Numbered from the stretch's first letter, positions 7,791-17,673 are shown. The stretch is DNA of 64,000 bases from Geomonas edaphica (GCF_004917075.1 NZ_SSYB01000001.1:558001-622000); one strand, 5' to 3'. The notes: a model not told the origin generated them from the sequence alone. A program made the numbers and translations.

Positions 7791-10304
7791 CTATCCTCTT
7801 TCCACGGTGAACCCGCGCAGGCGCAGGGCGTTGGTGACGACACTTACCGACGACATCGCCATGGTCAGCGAGGCGATGATCGGGCTCAACAGCCAGCCCG
7901 TGAACGGGTACAGGATGCCCGCCGCGATCGGGATGCCGAGGATGTTGTAGATGAAGGCGAAGAACAGGTTCTGCTTGATGTTGGCGATGGTTGCCCGCGA
8001 CAGGGCGATGCTCGAGATGACGCCGTTTAGATCCCCTTTTACGAGGGTGATGTCGGCCGCCTCGATGGCAACGTCGGTGCCGCTTCCCATCGCGATACCG
8101 ACGTCCGCCTGGGCGAGTGCCGGAGCGTCGTTGATGCCGTCGCCCACCATGGCAACCACCTTGCCCTGCGCCTGCAGTTTCCGGATTTCCTCACCCTTCC
8201 CGTCCGGGAGGACCTCGGCGACGACACGGTCGAGCCCGACCTGGCGTGCGATGGAGTCGGCGGTGCGCCTGTTGTCGCCGGTCAGCATGATCACTTCCAG
8301 CCCGAGCTCATGCAGCCTTTTTACGGCTCCGGCAGAACCATCCTTGATCGGGTCGGCGATGGCGATGACGCCGGCATAGGCACCATCCACGGCCATGAAG
8401 ATGGGCGTTTTTCCTGCATCGGCCAAGTCGTGTGCGGATGCGGCGTCGACGGCTATGCCGTGATTCTTAAGCAGCAGCGGTGTTCCGATCAGCACCTTCT
8501 TACCGCCGACCTCGGCTTCGATGCCGTGTCCCGGGATGGCGTTGAAGCCGGAGACCGAAAGCTTCTCGATTCCCTCCTCCTCTGCGCTACGCAGGATTGC
8601 TTCACCAAGAGGATGCTCGCTTCCCGCTTCCGCCGATGCAGCGAACTGGAGGAGAGTTCTACGATCCATCCCCTTCGCTTGGACATCGGTCACCGACGGG
8701 ACGCCGCGGGTGATGGTCCCGGTCTTGTCGAGAACGATGGTGGTAAGTTTGTGCGCCGTCTCGAGCGCCTCGCCCCCTTTGATCAGGATGCCGCTTTGCG
8801 CGCCCCGCCCGGTGCCGACCATGATTGCGGTCGGTGTGGCGAGCCCCAGGGCGCAGGGGCAGGCGATGATCAGCACGGAGACGAAGGTGAGTACGGCCAT
8901 GTTGAGCCGGGTCTCCGGCGGCGACACGTCGAACCAGACCACGAAGGTGGCGATGGCGAGGCTGATCACCACCGGAACGAAGTAGCTTGCGATCAGGTCG
9001 GCCAGCCGCTGGATGGGCGCCTTGCTCCCCTGCGCCTGCTGCACCAGTCGGACGATCTGCTGCAGCACGGTGTCCTTGCCGATCCTGGTGGCGCGCATGC
9101 GGAAGGAGCCGGTCTTGTTCATGGTGGCGCCGATCACGGTGTCCCCGGTCTGCTTTTGCACCGGCAAAGGCTCACCGGTCAGCATGCTCTCGTCGACGGA
9201 CGAGTTCCCCTCGATCACCTCGCCGTCCACCGGGACCTTCTCGCCGGGACGCACCACGATCACATCACCCAGTTGCACCTCGGCAATCGGGATGTCCTGT
9301 TCCTTGCCGTCGCGTACGACGCGTGCGAGCTTTGGCTGCAGGCCGATCAGGGCGTGGATGGCGCCGCTTGTCTTGCTGCGGGCGCGCGCTTCGAGGAGGC
9401 GTCCCATGAGGATCAGGGTGACGATGATGGCGGCTACCTCGTAATAAACGCCTACCGGGGCCGCCATGCCGTGGGCGTGGCCGGCGGCCGCGTCATCCGC
9501 CGCGGTGGCACCGGCCATGAGCCATTCGGGCGCTATGGTCGCGACGAGGCTGAAGATGTAGGCGGACAGGGTTCCCAGTGAGACAAGGGTGTTCATGTCG
9601 GCAACGCGATGCCTGGCGGCAGCCCAGGCACCGGTGAAAAACTCGCGTCCCGCCCAGAAAAGAACCGGCGTGGTGAGCGCGAGTTCCACCCAGGCGCGGC
9701 CGGGGAAGTTAAGGGCGTCAGCCAAGGCCGGAACCACGTGCCCTGCCATCGCCAGGAAGGCAACCGGAATGGTGAGGGCGAGCGCTACGAAAAACCTGGT
9801 CCTGTTCTTCCGATACTGCGCCTCGTGCACCTGCGTCTGGGCCTCCAGCATCTCGGCCTCGTCGGTCGCCTCGCCGCCTACACCTGCCTCCAGCACGTCG
9901 TAGCCCATGTCGCGCACGACCTGCTTAAGGGCATCAGGGTCGGTGGACTGCGGGTCGTATTTGACTGTCGCGCGCGTGGTAGCGAAGTTCACCGCGGCGG
10001 TCACGACACCAGGAGTCGAGTTCAGCGTCTTCTCGATGCGTCCGGCGCACCCTGCGCAGTTCATCCCCAGCAGGGGGAACTCGCACTGATCTGCCGTTCC
10101 CGGTGCGGGTGCGGGTGCGGCCTTGGGCGCGTCAGCGGGCGCCTCCTTTAGAAACGTCTCCGGCGAGGCGACGAACTTCTCCTTGCAGCTTGCCGAGCAG
10201 AACTTGTAGGTGATCCCGTCATGTACGGCCTCAAACTGCGCCGTTTCCTCCACGTCCATGCCGCAGACGGGGTCGCGTAAAACCAGCTGTTCCGACATAT
10301 CCAT
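7791..10304 (-). CDS. copA: Cu(I)-translocating P1B-type ATPase CopA with N-terminal YHS domain
   Basis: 837 residues. A YHS-type domain (DPVCGMDV ... [10 protein letters not shown]) comes first, then one HMA domain with [10 protein letters not shown], then eight predicted membrane helices. The ion-binding motif is CPC in [13 protein letters not shown]; the phosphorylation motif is DKTGTIT, the P1B-specific SEHPLGEA is present, and the hinge is [16 protein letters not shown]. These match Cu(I)/Ag(I) exporters of the CopA group. It lies 13 bp downstream of csoR and 3 bp upstream of the small HMBD protein. Expression is presumably derepressed by copper through CsoR acting at 10630-10678. All catalytic residues look intact. 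Confidence 0.95.
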   Translation of the reverse strand: MDMSEQLVLRDPVCGMDVEETAQFEAVHDGITYKFCSASCKEKFVASPETFLKEAPADAPKAAPAPAPGTADQCEFPLLGMNCAGCAGRIEKTLNSTPGVVTAAVNFATTRATVKYDPQSTDPDALKQVVRDMGYDVLEAGVGGEATDEAEMLEAQTQVHEAQYRKNRTRFFVALALTIPVAFLAMAGHVVPALADALNFPGRAWVELALTTPVLFWAGREFFTGAWAAARHRVADMNTLVSLGTLSAYIFSLVATIAPEWLMAGATAADDAAAGHAHGMAAPVGVYYEVAAIIVTLILMGRLLEARARSKTSGAIHALIGLQPKLARVVRDGKEQDIPIAEVQLGDVIVVRPGEKVPVDGEVIEGNSSVDESMLTGEPLPVQKQTGDTVIGATMNKTGSFRMRATRIGKDTVLQQIVRLVQQAQGSKAPIQRLADLIASYFVPVVISLAIATFVVWFDVSPPETRLNMAVLTFVSVLIIACPCALGLATPTAIMVGTGRGAQSGILIKGGEALETAHKLTTIVLDKTGTITRGVPSVTDVQAKGMDRRTLLQFAASAEAGSEHPLGEAILRSAEEEGIEKLSVSGFNAIPGHGIEAEVGGKKVLIGTPLLLKNHGIAVDAASAHDLADAGKTPIFMAVDGAYAGVIAIADPIKDGSAGAVKRLHELGLEVIMLTGDNRRTADSIARQVGLDRVVAEVLPDGKGEEIRKLQAQGKVVAMVGDGINDAPALAQADVGIAMGSGTDVAIEAADITLVKGDLNGVISSIALSRATIANIKQNLFFAFIYNILGIPIAAGILYPFTGWLLSPIIASLTMAMSSVSVVTNALRLRGFTVERG

Positions 10305-10317
10305 TTCCTCCTCTTTG

Positions 10318-10608
10318 CTACTTCAGAAAACGTGACAGTGCAGTCTTTACCTCGTCCAGCAGTTGTTGCTGGCTCATCGGTTTCGCGCTGTCGTGCTGCT
10401 TGTCACTCCCCTGCCCCAGTACGCAATTCTCCAGGTGACGAGTCAAAAGTTCCACGCCGAGCGAATCCAGCGCAGAACGGACCGCGGCAATCTGGTTCAG
10501 GATGTCGACGCAGTAGCGTTTCTCATCCAACATCCGCTCGATCCCGGCTACCTGCCCGGCGATTTTCTTGACGCGTGTGGTCAGCTTGTCTTTAGGCGAG
10601 TCAGTCAT
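10318..10608 (-). CDS. csoR: Copper-sensing transcriptional repressor CsoR
   Basis: 96 residues, all-helical DUF156/CsoR-FrmR fold. The Cu(I) ligand triad is present: Cys in RYCVDIL, then His and Cys in TRHLENCV, the Cys-His-Cys arrangement that separates CsoR from the formaldehyde or nickel sensors of the family. It is the first gene of the csoR-copA-HMBD operon. Two near-perfect palindromes of the CsoR operator type lie just upstream, one inside the promoter spacer, so autoregulation is strongly indicated. Known mechanism: apo-CsoR binds and represses, and Cu(I) binding releases it. Confidence 0.93.
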   Translation of the reverse strand: MTDSPKDKLTTRVKKIAGQVAGIERMLDEKRYCVDILNQIAAVRSALDSLGVELLTRHLENCVLGQGSDKQHDSAKPMSQQQLLDEVKTALSRFLK

Positions 10609-10629
10609 GGCTCCCTCCGGCTTTCTTTA

Positions 10630-10646
10630 ATACCCCCAGGGGGTAT
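10630..10646. promoter_or_regulatory. CsoR operator, downstream site
   Basis: ATACCCCCAGGGGGTAT is a palindrome around a single central base, the classic CsoR-type G-tract operator. It lies just after the predicted start of transcription (about 10652 on the minus strand). Its centre is 32 bp from that of the second operator, about three helical turns. Confidence 0.85.
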
Positions 10647-10658
10647 CGATACAAAGCC

Positions 10659-10687
10659 AGCATACCCCCCAGGGGTATTGTCGTCAA
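10659..10687 (-). promoter_or_regulatory. csoR-copA promoter
   Basis: On the minus strand TTGACG (10682-10687), a 17-bp spacer and TATGCT (10659-10664) form a good sigma-70 promoter. The spacer is filled by the second CsoR palindrome, so repressor and RNA polymerase must compete. Confidence 0.8.
10662..10678. promoter_or_regulatory. CsoR operator, promoter-spacer site
   Basis: ATACCCCCCAGGGGTAT is a palindrome with one asymmetric position, lying between the -35 and -10 boxes. It is nearly identical to the site at 10630-10646. Confidence 0.85.
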
Positions 10688-10770
10688 GAGGGAAATTGTT
10701 GTAGATGAAACGAGATGGGAACTATCGGATACAGACGCGAGGACGGCATGGTCAAAGGGCAGATCACATA

Positions 10771-10883
10771 CTCCCTCTCCCCTTGGGAGAGGGCTAGGGT
10801 GAGGGCGTCGGCAACCGCAATTTCTCACTTCGCGGCAGCGCCCTCACCCGCCCTCCGGGCACCCTCTCCCAAAGGGAGAGGGA
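10771..10883. repeat. REPIN-like paired-hairpin repeat, copy 2
   Basis: CTCCCTCTCCCCTTGGGAGA (10771-10790) forms hairpin one and CCCTCTCCCAAAGGGAGAGG (10862-10881) hairpin two, joined by GGGTGAGGGCG and its inverted partner CGCCCTCACCC. The overall structure is an inverted pair of REP-like units. It sits between csoR and the end of acnA. Confidence 0.8.
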
Positions 10884-10914
10884 ACCAGCGGCAGATTTGG
10901 CTAAATGGCTGAGG

Positions 10915-13716
10915 TTATGCCTTGAGGAACTGCCTAAGCACGTACGGCAGGATGCCGCCGTGGTGATAATAATCCAGCTCGTTGGAGGTGTCGATGCGGG
11001 CGAGCACCTTGAAGGATCCGCTGCTCCCGTCGACCCTGGAGAAGGATACTTCAACCTCCTGGCCGGGCACCAGCGCGTTGAGGCCGTTGATCTCGAAGGT
11101 CTCGGTCCCGTCCAGGGCGACGCTCTTGTAATTCTCGCCCGGCAGGAATTGCAGCGGCAGGATTCCCATCCCTACCAGGTTGGAGCGGTGGATCCTCTCG
11201 AAGCTCTCGGCGATGACCGTGCGGATGCCGAGGAGCTTGGTCCCCTTAGCCGCCCAGTCGCGCGAAGATCCGGTGCCGTACTCCTTGCCTGCGATGACCA
11301 CCAGCGGGACACCTTCCGCCTGGTACTTCTCGGACGCCTCGAAGATCGACGTCTGCGTCCCGGTGGCGTCGCCTGCTGCGAAATGCTTGGTGACGCCACC
11401 TTCCACACCGGCCACCAGCGCGTTCCTGATCCGCGTGTTCGCGAAGGTGCCGCGCACCATCACCTCGTGGTTGCCGCGGCGCGCCCCGTAGGAGTTGAAG
11501 TCTTTCGGCTCGATGCCGAGCGACATCAGGTAACGTCCGGCAGGAGTGGCTTTGCCGATCGAACCCGCTGGCGAGATGTGGTCTGTGGTGATGGAATCGC
11601 CAAGCAGTGCCAGGCAACGTGCGCCCTTGACGTCTGCGATCGACTCGGGTTGCGCCGGCAGGTCGAGGAAGAACGGCGGCTCCTTGATGTAGGTGGAGTC
11701 CTGCTGCCACTGGTACAGCTCACCACTCGGGACGGAGAGCCCGCGCCACTGGTCGTCGCCATGGAAGACGTCCGCGTAGTTTGTGGCGAATGACTCGGCA
11801 TGCACGCAGCTTTGTACAAGCTGGGCGACTTCCTTGTCGTCCGGCCAGATGTCCTTCAGGTAGACCGGCATGCCGTTCGGATCGGTGCCGAGGGGATCGC
11901 GGGTCAGGTCGATGTTAATGTTGCCCGCCAGCGCGTAGGCGACAACCAGCGGCGGCGAGGCGAGGTAGTTGGCCCTCACATGCGCGTTGATGCGCCCCTC
12001 GAAATTGCGGTTGCCGGAAAGGACCGCGGCAACGGCGAGGTCCCCCTCCACCACGGCGCGCGAGATGTGGTCCGCGAGCGGCCCACTGTTGCCGATGCAG
12101 GTAGTGCAGCCGTAGCCGACCAGATGGAAGCGCAGGGCATCCAGGTAAGGGGTGAGTCCCGCCGCGGCCAGGTAGTCGGTAACCACCTTGGAGCCGGGTG
12201 CGAGGCTCGTCTTCACCCAGGGACGCACCTGGAGCCCGCGGCGCACCGCGTTCCTGGCAAGGACTCCGGCGCCGATCATGACAGACGGGTTCGAGGTATT
12301 GGTGCAGCTCGTGAGGGCCGCGATGACGATGGAACCGTGGCAGAGGTTGTAGCTCGTTCCGTCCGGCTGGCGTACCGGCACGCATTGCCCTAGGTTCCCA
12401 AGCGCCTTGTCGGGGTGTTCGGCCATGAGCTCGGGTGCCACGGTGACCGGTGAGCCCCCTTCACCCAACCAGCGGTTCATGGTCTCTTTGTCGACGTGCG
12501 CGGCATCCTGTTGTTTGAGCGTCACGAGTTGCCTTCGGAATGAGCCGCGCACCTCCTTGAGGCGGACACGGTCCATCGGGCGACTCGGCCCGGCAAGGGA
12601 CGCTTCCACGTCGGCGAGGTCGAGTTCGAGTGTGTCGCTGAAGACAGGCTCCGGGCGATCCGAAGAACGCCACAACTCCTGCTCGCGGAAATACGCCTCG
12701 ACCAGCGGAACAAACTTACCCCTGCCGGAAAGCTGCAGATACGCCGTGGTCTGCTCATCCACCGGGAAAACGCCGATGGTGGCGCCGTATTCGGGCGCCA
12801 TGTTGCCGATGGTGGCGCGGTCGGCGATGTTGAGCGAAGCGGCGCCCGGGCCGTAGAATTCGACGAACTTGCCGACCACACCCTTCTTCCTGAGCATCTG
12901 GGTGATGGTAAGCACCAGGTCGGTCGCCGTTGCGCCGGGATTGAGGGAGCCGGCCAGGCGGAAGCCGACCACCTGTGGGATCAGCATGGAACAAGGCTGT
13001 CCCAGCATGGCCGCCTCGGCCTCGATCCCCCCCACGCCCCAGCCGACAACGCCGAGACCGTTGATCATGGTGGTGTGGGAATCCGTCCCCACCAGGGTGT
13101 CCGGAAGCACCCAATCCTCACCGTCCACCGTGTTCACCAGCGCTACCTGCGCCAGGTACTCAAGGTTGACCTGGTGGCAGATGCCGGTTGCCGGGGGCAC
13201 CACGTTGAAGTTTCTGAAGGCGGACTGTCCCCAGCGCAGGAACTGATAACGCTCGTGGTTTCTCTCGAATTCGAGGACCGAGTTGGCCTGGAGGGCAAGC
13301 TGGCTGCCGTACTGGTCCACCTGCACCGAGTGGTCGATGACGAGATCGGCGCGCTGCATCGGGTTGATGTCAGCGGGGCGACCGCCGAGCCGGTCGAGCG
13401 CCGAGCGCATCGCGGCAAGATCGGCGACGGCAGGGACACCGGTGAAATCCTGCAACAGGATGCGCGCCGGCATAAACTGCAGCTCCTTGTCCGGCTCCGC
13501 CTTCGCGTCCCAGCGCGCGACCGCCTCAATGTCCTCCTTCTTCACCACCACGCCGTCTTCGCGGCGCAGCAGGTTCTCCAAGAGGATCTTCATGGAGTAA
13601 GGAAGTTTCGAGATGTCGATGCCGGAATTTGCGGAGAAAGCCGTCAGCGAGTGATACCGGTAGGTCTTGCCGTCGACGTTGAGCGTGGAGAGGGTGTTGT
13701 AGCTGTTGTTGGCCAT
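10915..13716 (-). CDS. acnA: Aconitate hydratase, AcnA/IRP1 family
   Basis: 933 residues, slightly longer than the usual ~890-910. It catalyses citrate-isocitrate interconversion in the TCA cycle. The [4Fe-4S] ligands are seen in ALTSCTNTSNPSVMIGAG (first Cys) and YGCTTCIGNSGPL (two Cys). GTDSHTTMINGLGVVGWGVG and the C-terminal swivel-domain GSSRDWAAKG are also conserved. It is the third gene of a tight minus-strand set with rubredoxin (15075) and a disulfide-type flavoprotein (13727), the gap to the latter being 10 bp. The ribosome-binding site AGGAGA precedes the ATG. Aconitase is a classic oxygen- and superoxide-sensitive cluster enzyme, so co-transcription with redox proteins is plausible protection or repair. 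Confidence 0.95.
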   Translation of the reverse strand: MANNSYNTLSTLNVDGKTYRYHSLTAFSANSGIDISKLPYSMKILLENLLRREDGVVVKKEDIEAVARWDAKAEPDKELQFMPARILLQDFTGVPAVADLAAMRSALDRLGGRPADINPMQRADLVIDHSVQVDQYGSQLALQANSVLEFERNHERYQFLRWGQSAFRNFNVVPPATGICHQVNLEYLAQVALVNTVDGEDWVLPDTLVGTDSHTTMINGLGVVGWGVGGIEAEAAMLGQPCSMLIPQVVGFRLAGSLNPGATATDLVLTITQMLRKKGVVGKFVEFYGPGAASLNIADRATIGNMAPEYGATIGVFPVDEQTTAYLQLSGRGKFVPLVEAYFREQELWRSSDRPEPVFSDTLELDLADVEASLAGPSRPMDRVRLKEVRGSFRRQLVTLKQQDAAHVDKETMNRWLGEGGSPVTVAPELMAEHPDKALGNLGQCVPVRQPDGTSYNLCHGSIVIAALTSCTNTSNPSVMIGAGVLARNAVRRGLQVRPWVKTSLAPGSKVVTDYLAAAGLTPYLDALRFHLVGYGCTTCIGNSGPLADHISRAVVEGDLAVAAVLSGNRNFEGRINAHVRANYLASPPLVVAYALAGNINIDLTRDPLGTDPNGMPVYLKDIWPDDKEVAQLVQSCVHAESFATNYADVFHGDDQWRGLSVPSGELYQWQQDSTYIKEPPFFLDLPAQPESIADVKGARCLALLGDSITTDHISPAGSIGKATPAGRYLMSLGIEPKDFNSYGARRGNHEVMVRGTFANTRIRNALVAGVEGGVTKHFAAGDATGTQTSIFEASEKYQAEGVPLVVIAGKEYGTGSSRDWAAKGTKLLGIRTVIAESFERIHRSNLVGMGILPLQFLPGENYKSVALDGTETFEINGLNALVPGQEVEVSFSRVDGSSGSFKVLARIDTSNELDYYHHGGILPYVLRQFLKA

Positions 13717-13726
13717 GCTGGTCTCC

Positions 13727-15061
13727 TCAGACTTTTTTTACGGCGACGTTTGCCGCCACGAGAACCGGGTCCCAAACCGGTGCGTACGGAGGGGAGTAAC
13801 TAAGGTCGAGCTCGGCGACTTCGAAAACAGTCATGCCCTTGTAGATCGCCGTAGCGAGAACGTCCAGCCGCTTGGCCACCACGTCCTCGCCCACCATCTG
13901 GCAACCGAGCACGAGGCCGCTTCCCTTCTCGCAGAAAAGGACGATACGCATGGTGCCGCCGCCGGGGAACTCGCCGCGCGTGGGGGCATCAACCGTCACC
14001 TTGACCACGTTCTTTCCAAGCGTCTGCATCTGCAGTTCCGAAAGGCCGGTGGTGCCGACGGTGTAGTCGAAGAACTTGAAGACGGCGGTCTGGTCGACGC
14101 CCCAGAACTCGGTCATCTTTTCAGGGTTGCAGATGTTTTGGCCGATCACGCGCCCCTGCTTGTTGGCAGCGGGACCAAGCGGGAAGTACGAGTTCCGCCC
14201 GAGTTGCCGCACGTAGTGTTCCGCGCAGTCGCCTCCGGAGAAAACGCCGTCCAGGTTGGTGCGCAGGAAACGGTCGACCTTCACGGCACCCGCCACACCG
14301 AGCTCTCCTCCTGCCGCCGCGAAGAGAGCGGTGTTCGGGCGTGCACCTGCGGCGACTACGACCATGTCCGCCTCAAAAGTCCCGGCCGAGGTGCGGACTA
14401 CTCGTCCAGACTTCTCCTCGATATCCACCCCGGTCAGAAGCTCGATCCCCTTCTCGGCAGCCTTTTCCATCACCTTGGCGCGCACTTCCTCGCAAAAGGC
14501 GGGAAGGATCATGGCCGCCTTTTCGACGATCACCGGCTTCAGTTTCATGTTGGTGAGTACATCGGCCACTTCGAGGTTGGTGTAACCCGCGCCTATCAGC
14601 AGCACTTTCGCGGGCGCATTCTCATAGAGAAAAGACTTTGCCCGGCGGGTATCTTCCAGGGTTCTGAAGTAAAAGACATCTTCGCTGTCAAAGCCCGGGT
14701 AATCGAGACGAATAGCCTTGTTGCCCGTCGCATAAACAAGGAAGTCGTAACTTTCACGGTAGCTGTTACCGCTCTTCAAGTCGGTCACGTCGACACTTTT
14801 CCCAGGCGCATGGATCCTGGTGACCTCATGCTGCAGCCGGTAGTCCACCCCCCTCTCCTTTCGGATCGTGTCGAGTGGCATCGCGTACAGCTTTTCCACC
14901 GGCTTTTCCTTAAAGTAGAGGTTGTAGGGCATGCCGCAGGCGGCGTAGGAGACGTCGCCGCTTTTCTCTAGCACGACAACCTCGGCTTCCGGCTCCTGCC
15001 TCTTGATCTGGCTCGCCGCTGACAATCCAGCGGCAATGCCGCCTATGATGACAGTCTTCAT
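13727..15061 (-). CDS. FAD-dependent pyridine nucleotide-disulfide oxidoreductase, CoA-disulfide reductase/NADH oxidase type
   Basis: 444 residues. The N-terminal GGIAAGLSAA is an FAD-binding Rossmann motif and a second one, LLIGAGYTNLEVADVL, binds NAD(P)H. C42 in SYAACGMPYNL is the single redox cysteine that defines CoA-disulfide reductase, NADH oxidase and persulfide reductase enzymes. SGGDCAEHYV near residue 270-280 is the conserved FAD site. The C-terminal dimerisation domain is present but there is no rhodanese domain. It lies 13 bp after rubredoxin and 10 bp before acnA. Likely activity is NAD(P)H-dependent reduction of CoA disulfide, oxygen or rubredoxin; which one cannot be decided from sequence. 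Confidence 0.88.
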   Translation of the reverse strand: MKTVIIGGIAAGLSAASQIKRQEPEAEVVVLEKSGDVSYAACGMPYNLYFKEKPVEKLYAMPLDTIRKERGVDYRLQHEVTRIHAPGKSVDVTDLKSGNSYRESYDFLVYATGNKAIRLDYPGFDSEDVFYFRTLEDTRRAKSFLYENAPAKVLLIGAGYTNLEVADVLTNMKLKPVIVEKAAMILPAFCEEVRAKVMEKAAEKGIELLTGVDIEEKSGRVVRTSAGTFEADMVVVAAGARPNTALFAAAGGELGVAGAVKVDRFLRTNLDGVFSGGDCAEHYVRQLGRNSYFPLGPAANKQGRVIGQNICNPEKMTEFWGVDQTAVFKFFDYTVGTTGLSELQMQTLGKNVVKVTVDAPTRGEFPGGGTMRIVLFCEKGSGLVLGCQMVGEDVVAKRLDVLATAIYKGMTVFEVAELDLSYSPPYAPVWDPVLVAANVAVKKV

Positions 15062-15074
15062 GGAAACTCCGAAG

Positions 15075-15233
15075 TTAGGCGGGCTCGAACATGCTCTTAT
15101 CTACGCCGCAGACAGGACAGACCCAGTCTTCGGGAATGTCTTCAAAGGCAGTCCCCGGAGCTACACCACTGTCGATGTCGCCTACTTCCGGGTCATAGAT
15201 GTACCCACACACTGTGCAACGATATTTCTGCAT
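15075..15233 (-). CDS. Rubredoxin
   Basis: 52 residues, the typical rubredoxin length. Iron ligands are C6, C9 (CTVCG) and C39, C42 (CPVCG), with the conserved YDPEVGD and aromatic core residues. The start at 15233 is chosen because AAGGAGG lies 5 bp upstream and the protein then matches canonical rubredoxin; the frame stays open further upstream, but that sequence has no resemblance to the family. It is the first gene of the operon with the flavoprotein and aconitase. Known role: one-electron carrier, often from an NADH:rubredoxin oxidoreductase to oxygen- or superoxide-reducing enzymes in anaerobes. Confidence 0.95.
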   Translation of the reverse strand: MQKYRCTVCGYIYDPEVGDIDSGVAPGTAFEDIPEDWVCPVCGVDKSMFEPA

Positions 15234-15460
15234 GACATCCTCCTTTTTCACCGCGAGATATTGTTCCGGTCTTAAGTCATTCACCCAGCTGGGGGCCGAA
15301 AAAACATTCATAAAAAGTAGCCGCCGGCAAAGTAATGTCAAGTCGTCCAGATCATTAGAGAGAGCAGTATATACAGCGGGAATTATTGGTGCTAAAGATA
15401 GCCGACTGTGCGGCTTGTTAATTGTGCGCAGTAGCGAAAAATCACGACAACGGAGTGCAG

Positions 15461-16648
15461 ATGAAAGCTGTACCAGGCAAACTCGACACCTCACTGCTGA
15501 CTTCGGAGCAGCGCCCGATGCTGCGTTTTCTGGTGGTGCTTACTGCCGCCTCCACCATCGGGCTCCAGGGATACACCATCCTTTTCAATAACTTCGCCGC
15601 CGAGATGGTGCACCTGAACGGCAGCCAGGTCGGCATCACCCAATCGGTCCGGGAGATCCCCGGCCTTTTGACGCTGCTTGTAGTGTTCGTGCTTTTGCTG
15701 GTCCGTGAACACAAACTCGCCGCGCTCTCCGTGGCGCTTTTGGGGCTCGGCACCGGGATCACCGCGCTCATCCCGTCCTACGGCTGGGTCATCTTCACCA
15801 CCGTGGTGATGAGCTTCGGGTTCCACTATTACGAGACCACGAACCAGTCCCTCACGCTGCAGTACTTCTCGACCGCCGTCTCTCCGCTCATTTTCGGCCG
15901 ATTGCGAGCTCTCGCCGCGGTTTCAAGCGTCGTTGCCGGCATCATCGTTTTCTGTCTCAGTGGGGTTGTTCAGTACCGTGGGATGTACCTGGCCATCGGC
16001 GCTATCGTGTTTGCCGCCGGTATCTGGGGACTTTTCCAGAACCCGACCCACGCGGGGATCGTGCCGCAGCGCAAGAAGATGATCTTCAGGCGCCGTTACT
16101 CGCTTTTCTACATCCTGACCCTGCTATCCGGCGCCCGCCGTCAGATCTTCGTGGTGTTCTCCATCCTGCTCCTCGTCCAGGTCTTTCACTTCACGGTACG
16201 GGAGATGACCATCCTCTTCATCGTCAACAACGTGGTCGCCTATATCCTCAACTCCCAGATCGGCAAGGCGATCAACCATTTCGGCGAGCGCTCCATCTCC
16301 TCCATCGAATACAGCGGCGTCATCGTGATCTTCCTCGTCTATGCCTTCACCTCGTCGAAAAATCTCGTCATGTTCATGTACATACTGGACAACATCCTCT
16401 ACAATTTCGACGTCGCCATCAGGACCTACTTCCAGAAGGTTGCCGATCCGCCCGATATCGCGTCATCCATGTCAGTCGGATTCACCATTAATCACATAGC
16501 AGCCGTTTTCCTGCCTGCTCTGGGCGGATACTTCTGGATGATGGACTACCGCATCCCTTTCATAGCCGGCAGCGTACTAGGTGTCATTTCGCTCATCGCG
16601 GCACAATGGATGCGGGTTCCTGACAAAGCGCCGATTCTGCAGTCATAG
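15461..16648 (+). CDS. Major facilitator superfamily transporter
   Basis: 395 residues with about 11-12 hydrophobic helices; for example, [28 protein letters not shown] and [16 protein letters not shown]. It resembles bacterial MFS proteins of unknown substrate. The start at 15461 is preferred because CGGAGTG lies just upstream and the earlier in-frame codons from 15422 are not protein-like. A VOC protein follows after 64 bp and an FMN-binding protein after that, possibly in one transcript. The 227-bp gap upstream, shared with the divergent rubredoxin operon, shows no clear sigma-70 promoter. Substrate not assignable. Confidence 0.8.
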   Translation: MKAVPGKLDTSLLTSEQRPMLRFLVVLTAASTIGLQGYTILFNNFAAEMVHLNGSQVGITQSVREIPGLLTLLVVFVLLLVREHKLAALSVALLGLGTGITALIPSYGWVIFTTVVMSFGFHYYETTNQSLTLQYFSTAVSPLIFGRLRALAAVSSVVAGIIVFCLSGVVQYRGMYLAIGAIVFAAGIWGLFQNPTHAGIVPQRKKMIFRRRYSLFYILTLLSGARRQIFVVFSILLLVQVFHFTVREMTILFIVNNVVAYILNSQIGKAINHFGERSISSIEYSGVIVIFLVYAFTSSKNLVMFMYILDNILYNFDVAIRTYFQKVADPPDIASSMSVGFTINHIAAVFLPALGGYFWMMDYRIPFIAGSVLGVISLIAAQWMRVPDKAPILQS

Positions 16649-16712
16649 AGAACCCAAGCCGATTATCTGTACAGATAAAGCGGTAAGTACATACATTGTT
16701 AAAGAGGTGACC

Positions 16713-17093
16713 ATGTTTAAACGGATCGACCACATAGAGATAATCCCCACCGACTTCGAACGGTCAATCGCCTTTTACATAGAAATTCTAGGGTTTTCTG
16801 TTAAACAAAAGATGACCGTGACAGCAGCGCCGCTCGAGGAAATCGCATACCTGGCGCTGGGCGATACGGTGCTGGAGTTGATGCGGGTTAAGGACCCGAC
16901 GATAACCGCGGCAGAGCCGTGGGGAACCGGTTACCGGATGATGGCGCTGGAGGTGGAAGACATGGACGCCGCCCTCGCCTATCTTGCCGGCAAAGGCATT
17001 ACCCCAAGTTGGGGGCCCGTGACACTTGGGCCGTCCAAACGCGCTGAAATCCATGACTGCGACGGCTTTCCCATCGAACTGAGACAGTGGTAG
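16713..17093 (+). CDS. VOC (glyoxalase/bleomycin resistance fold) family protein
   Basis: 126 residues. The sequence opens with MFKRIDHIEIIPTDFERSI and has the paired beta-alpha-beta-beta-beta modules of the vicinal oxygen chelate fold, including LALGDTVLELM and ALEVEDMDAALAYL. Candidate metal ligands are H7, E56 and Glu near the C-terminus (FPIELRQW). Methylmalonyl-CoA epimerase and glyoxalase I share this layout, but no subgroup can be asserted. The start at 16713 is chosen for the AAAGAGGTG ribosome-binding site and the family-like N-terminus. It lies 64 bp after the MFS gene and 17 bp before the next gene. Confidence 0.8.
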   Translation: MFKRIDHIEIIPTDFERSIAFYIEILGFSVKQKMTVTAAPLEEIAYLALGDTVLELMRVKDPTITAAEPWGTGYRMMALEVEDMDAALAYLAGKGITPSWGPVTLGPSKRAEIHDCDGFPIELRQW

Positions 17094-17110
17094 CCACCAA
17101 AGGAGGAACT

Positions 17111-17485
17111 ATGATGATTCCCGACAAGATGAAAGAAGTGATGGCGCATGAAGGCGTGGTGGCGATTGTGACACAGGGGATCGAAGGGCCCCACATGGTC
17201 AACACCTGGAACAGCTACCTGAGGATAAGCGATGACGGCAAGCTTCTCGTGCCGGTGGGCTACATGCATCTCACGGAAAACAACCTGGCGCAGAACCCGA
17301 GGGTCCTGATGACGCTGGGAACCCGCGAAGTCGAGGGAACGCACGGACCGGGCACCGGTTTTCTCGTTGAAGGACAAGGAACCGTAGTCGACAACGGCGC
17401 GTCCTTCGACTCGACCAAAGCCCAGTTTCCCTGGGCTCGCGCCGTTCTCGAGATAAAAGTTACCTCGGCAAAGCAGACCCTTTAA
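17111..17485 (+). CDS. Pyridoxamine 5'-phosphate oxidase-like FMN-binding protein
   Basis: 124 residues (123 if the second ATG at 17114 is used). The split-barrel flavin-binding pattern is visible: VVAIVTQGIEGPHMVNTWNSYL, LLVPVGYMHLTENNLAQNP, VLMTLGTREVEG. This family includes small FMN-binding reductases of unknown physiological substrate. AAGGAGG directly precedes the start. It is the last gene of the plus-strand group and is followed by a dispersed repeat and a bidirectional-looking hairpin at 17630. Confidence 0.78.
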   Translation: MMIPDKMKEVMAHEGVVAIVTQGIEGPHMVNTWNSYLRISDDGKLLVPVGYMHLTENNLAQNPRVLMTLGTREVEGTHGPGTGFLVEGQGTVVDNGASFDSTKAQFPWARAVLEIKVTSAKQTL

Positions 17486-17537
17486 ACCGTCGCAAGGCTT
17501 CTTTCCGGCATCCCGGAAACCTACGCCGCTGGTTCCA

Positions 17538-17603
17538 ACGAAGCGCTGCACGACCCCTCGCGTCCCCCCCCCTTTGCGAAGGGGGGACAGGGGGGATTTG
17601 CCT
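17538..17603 (+). repeat. Dispersed ~65-bp element (family A), copy 1
   Basis: Begins ACGAAGCGCTGCACGA, runs into a C-run/G-run hairpin around TTTGCGAA, and ends ACAGGGGGGATTTGCC. Close copies lie at 35092, 37430 and 61996, all in the same orientation on the plus strand. Confidence 0.85.
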
Positions 17604-17629
17604 TATCTGCATGCACCCCACTAACAACA

Positions 17630-17661
17630 AAGGGCGTCCGGTTAAACCTCCGGGCGCCCTT
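17630..17661 (-). terminator. Terminator of the formate dehydrogenase operon
   Basis: AAGGGCGTCCGG and CCGGGCGCCCTT form a 12-bp stem (one G-U) around an 8-nt loop, 13 bp after the NrfD-like gene. The minus strand continues TTGTTGTTAG, a modest U-rich tail. It may also stop plus-strand transcripts from the FMN-binding gene. Confidence 0.65.
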
Positions 17662-17673
17662 GCCGCATCCCCC

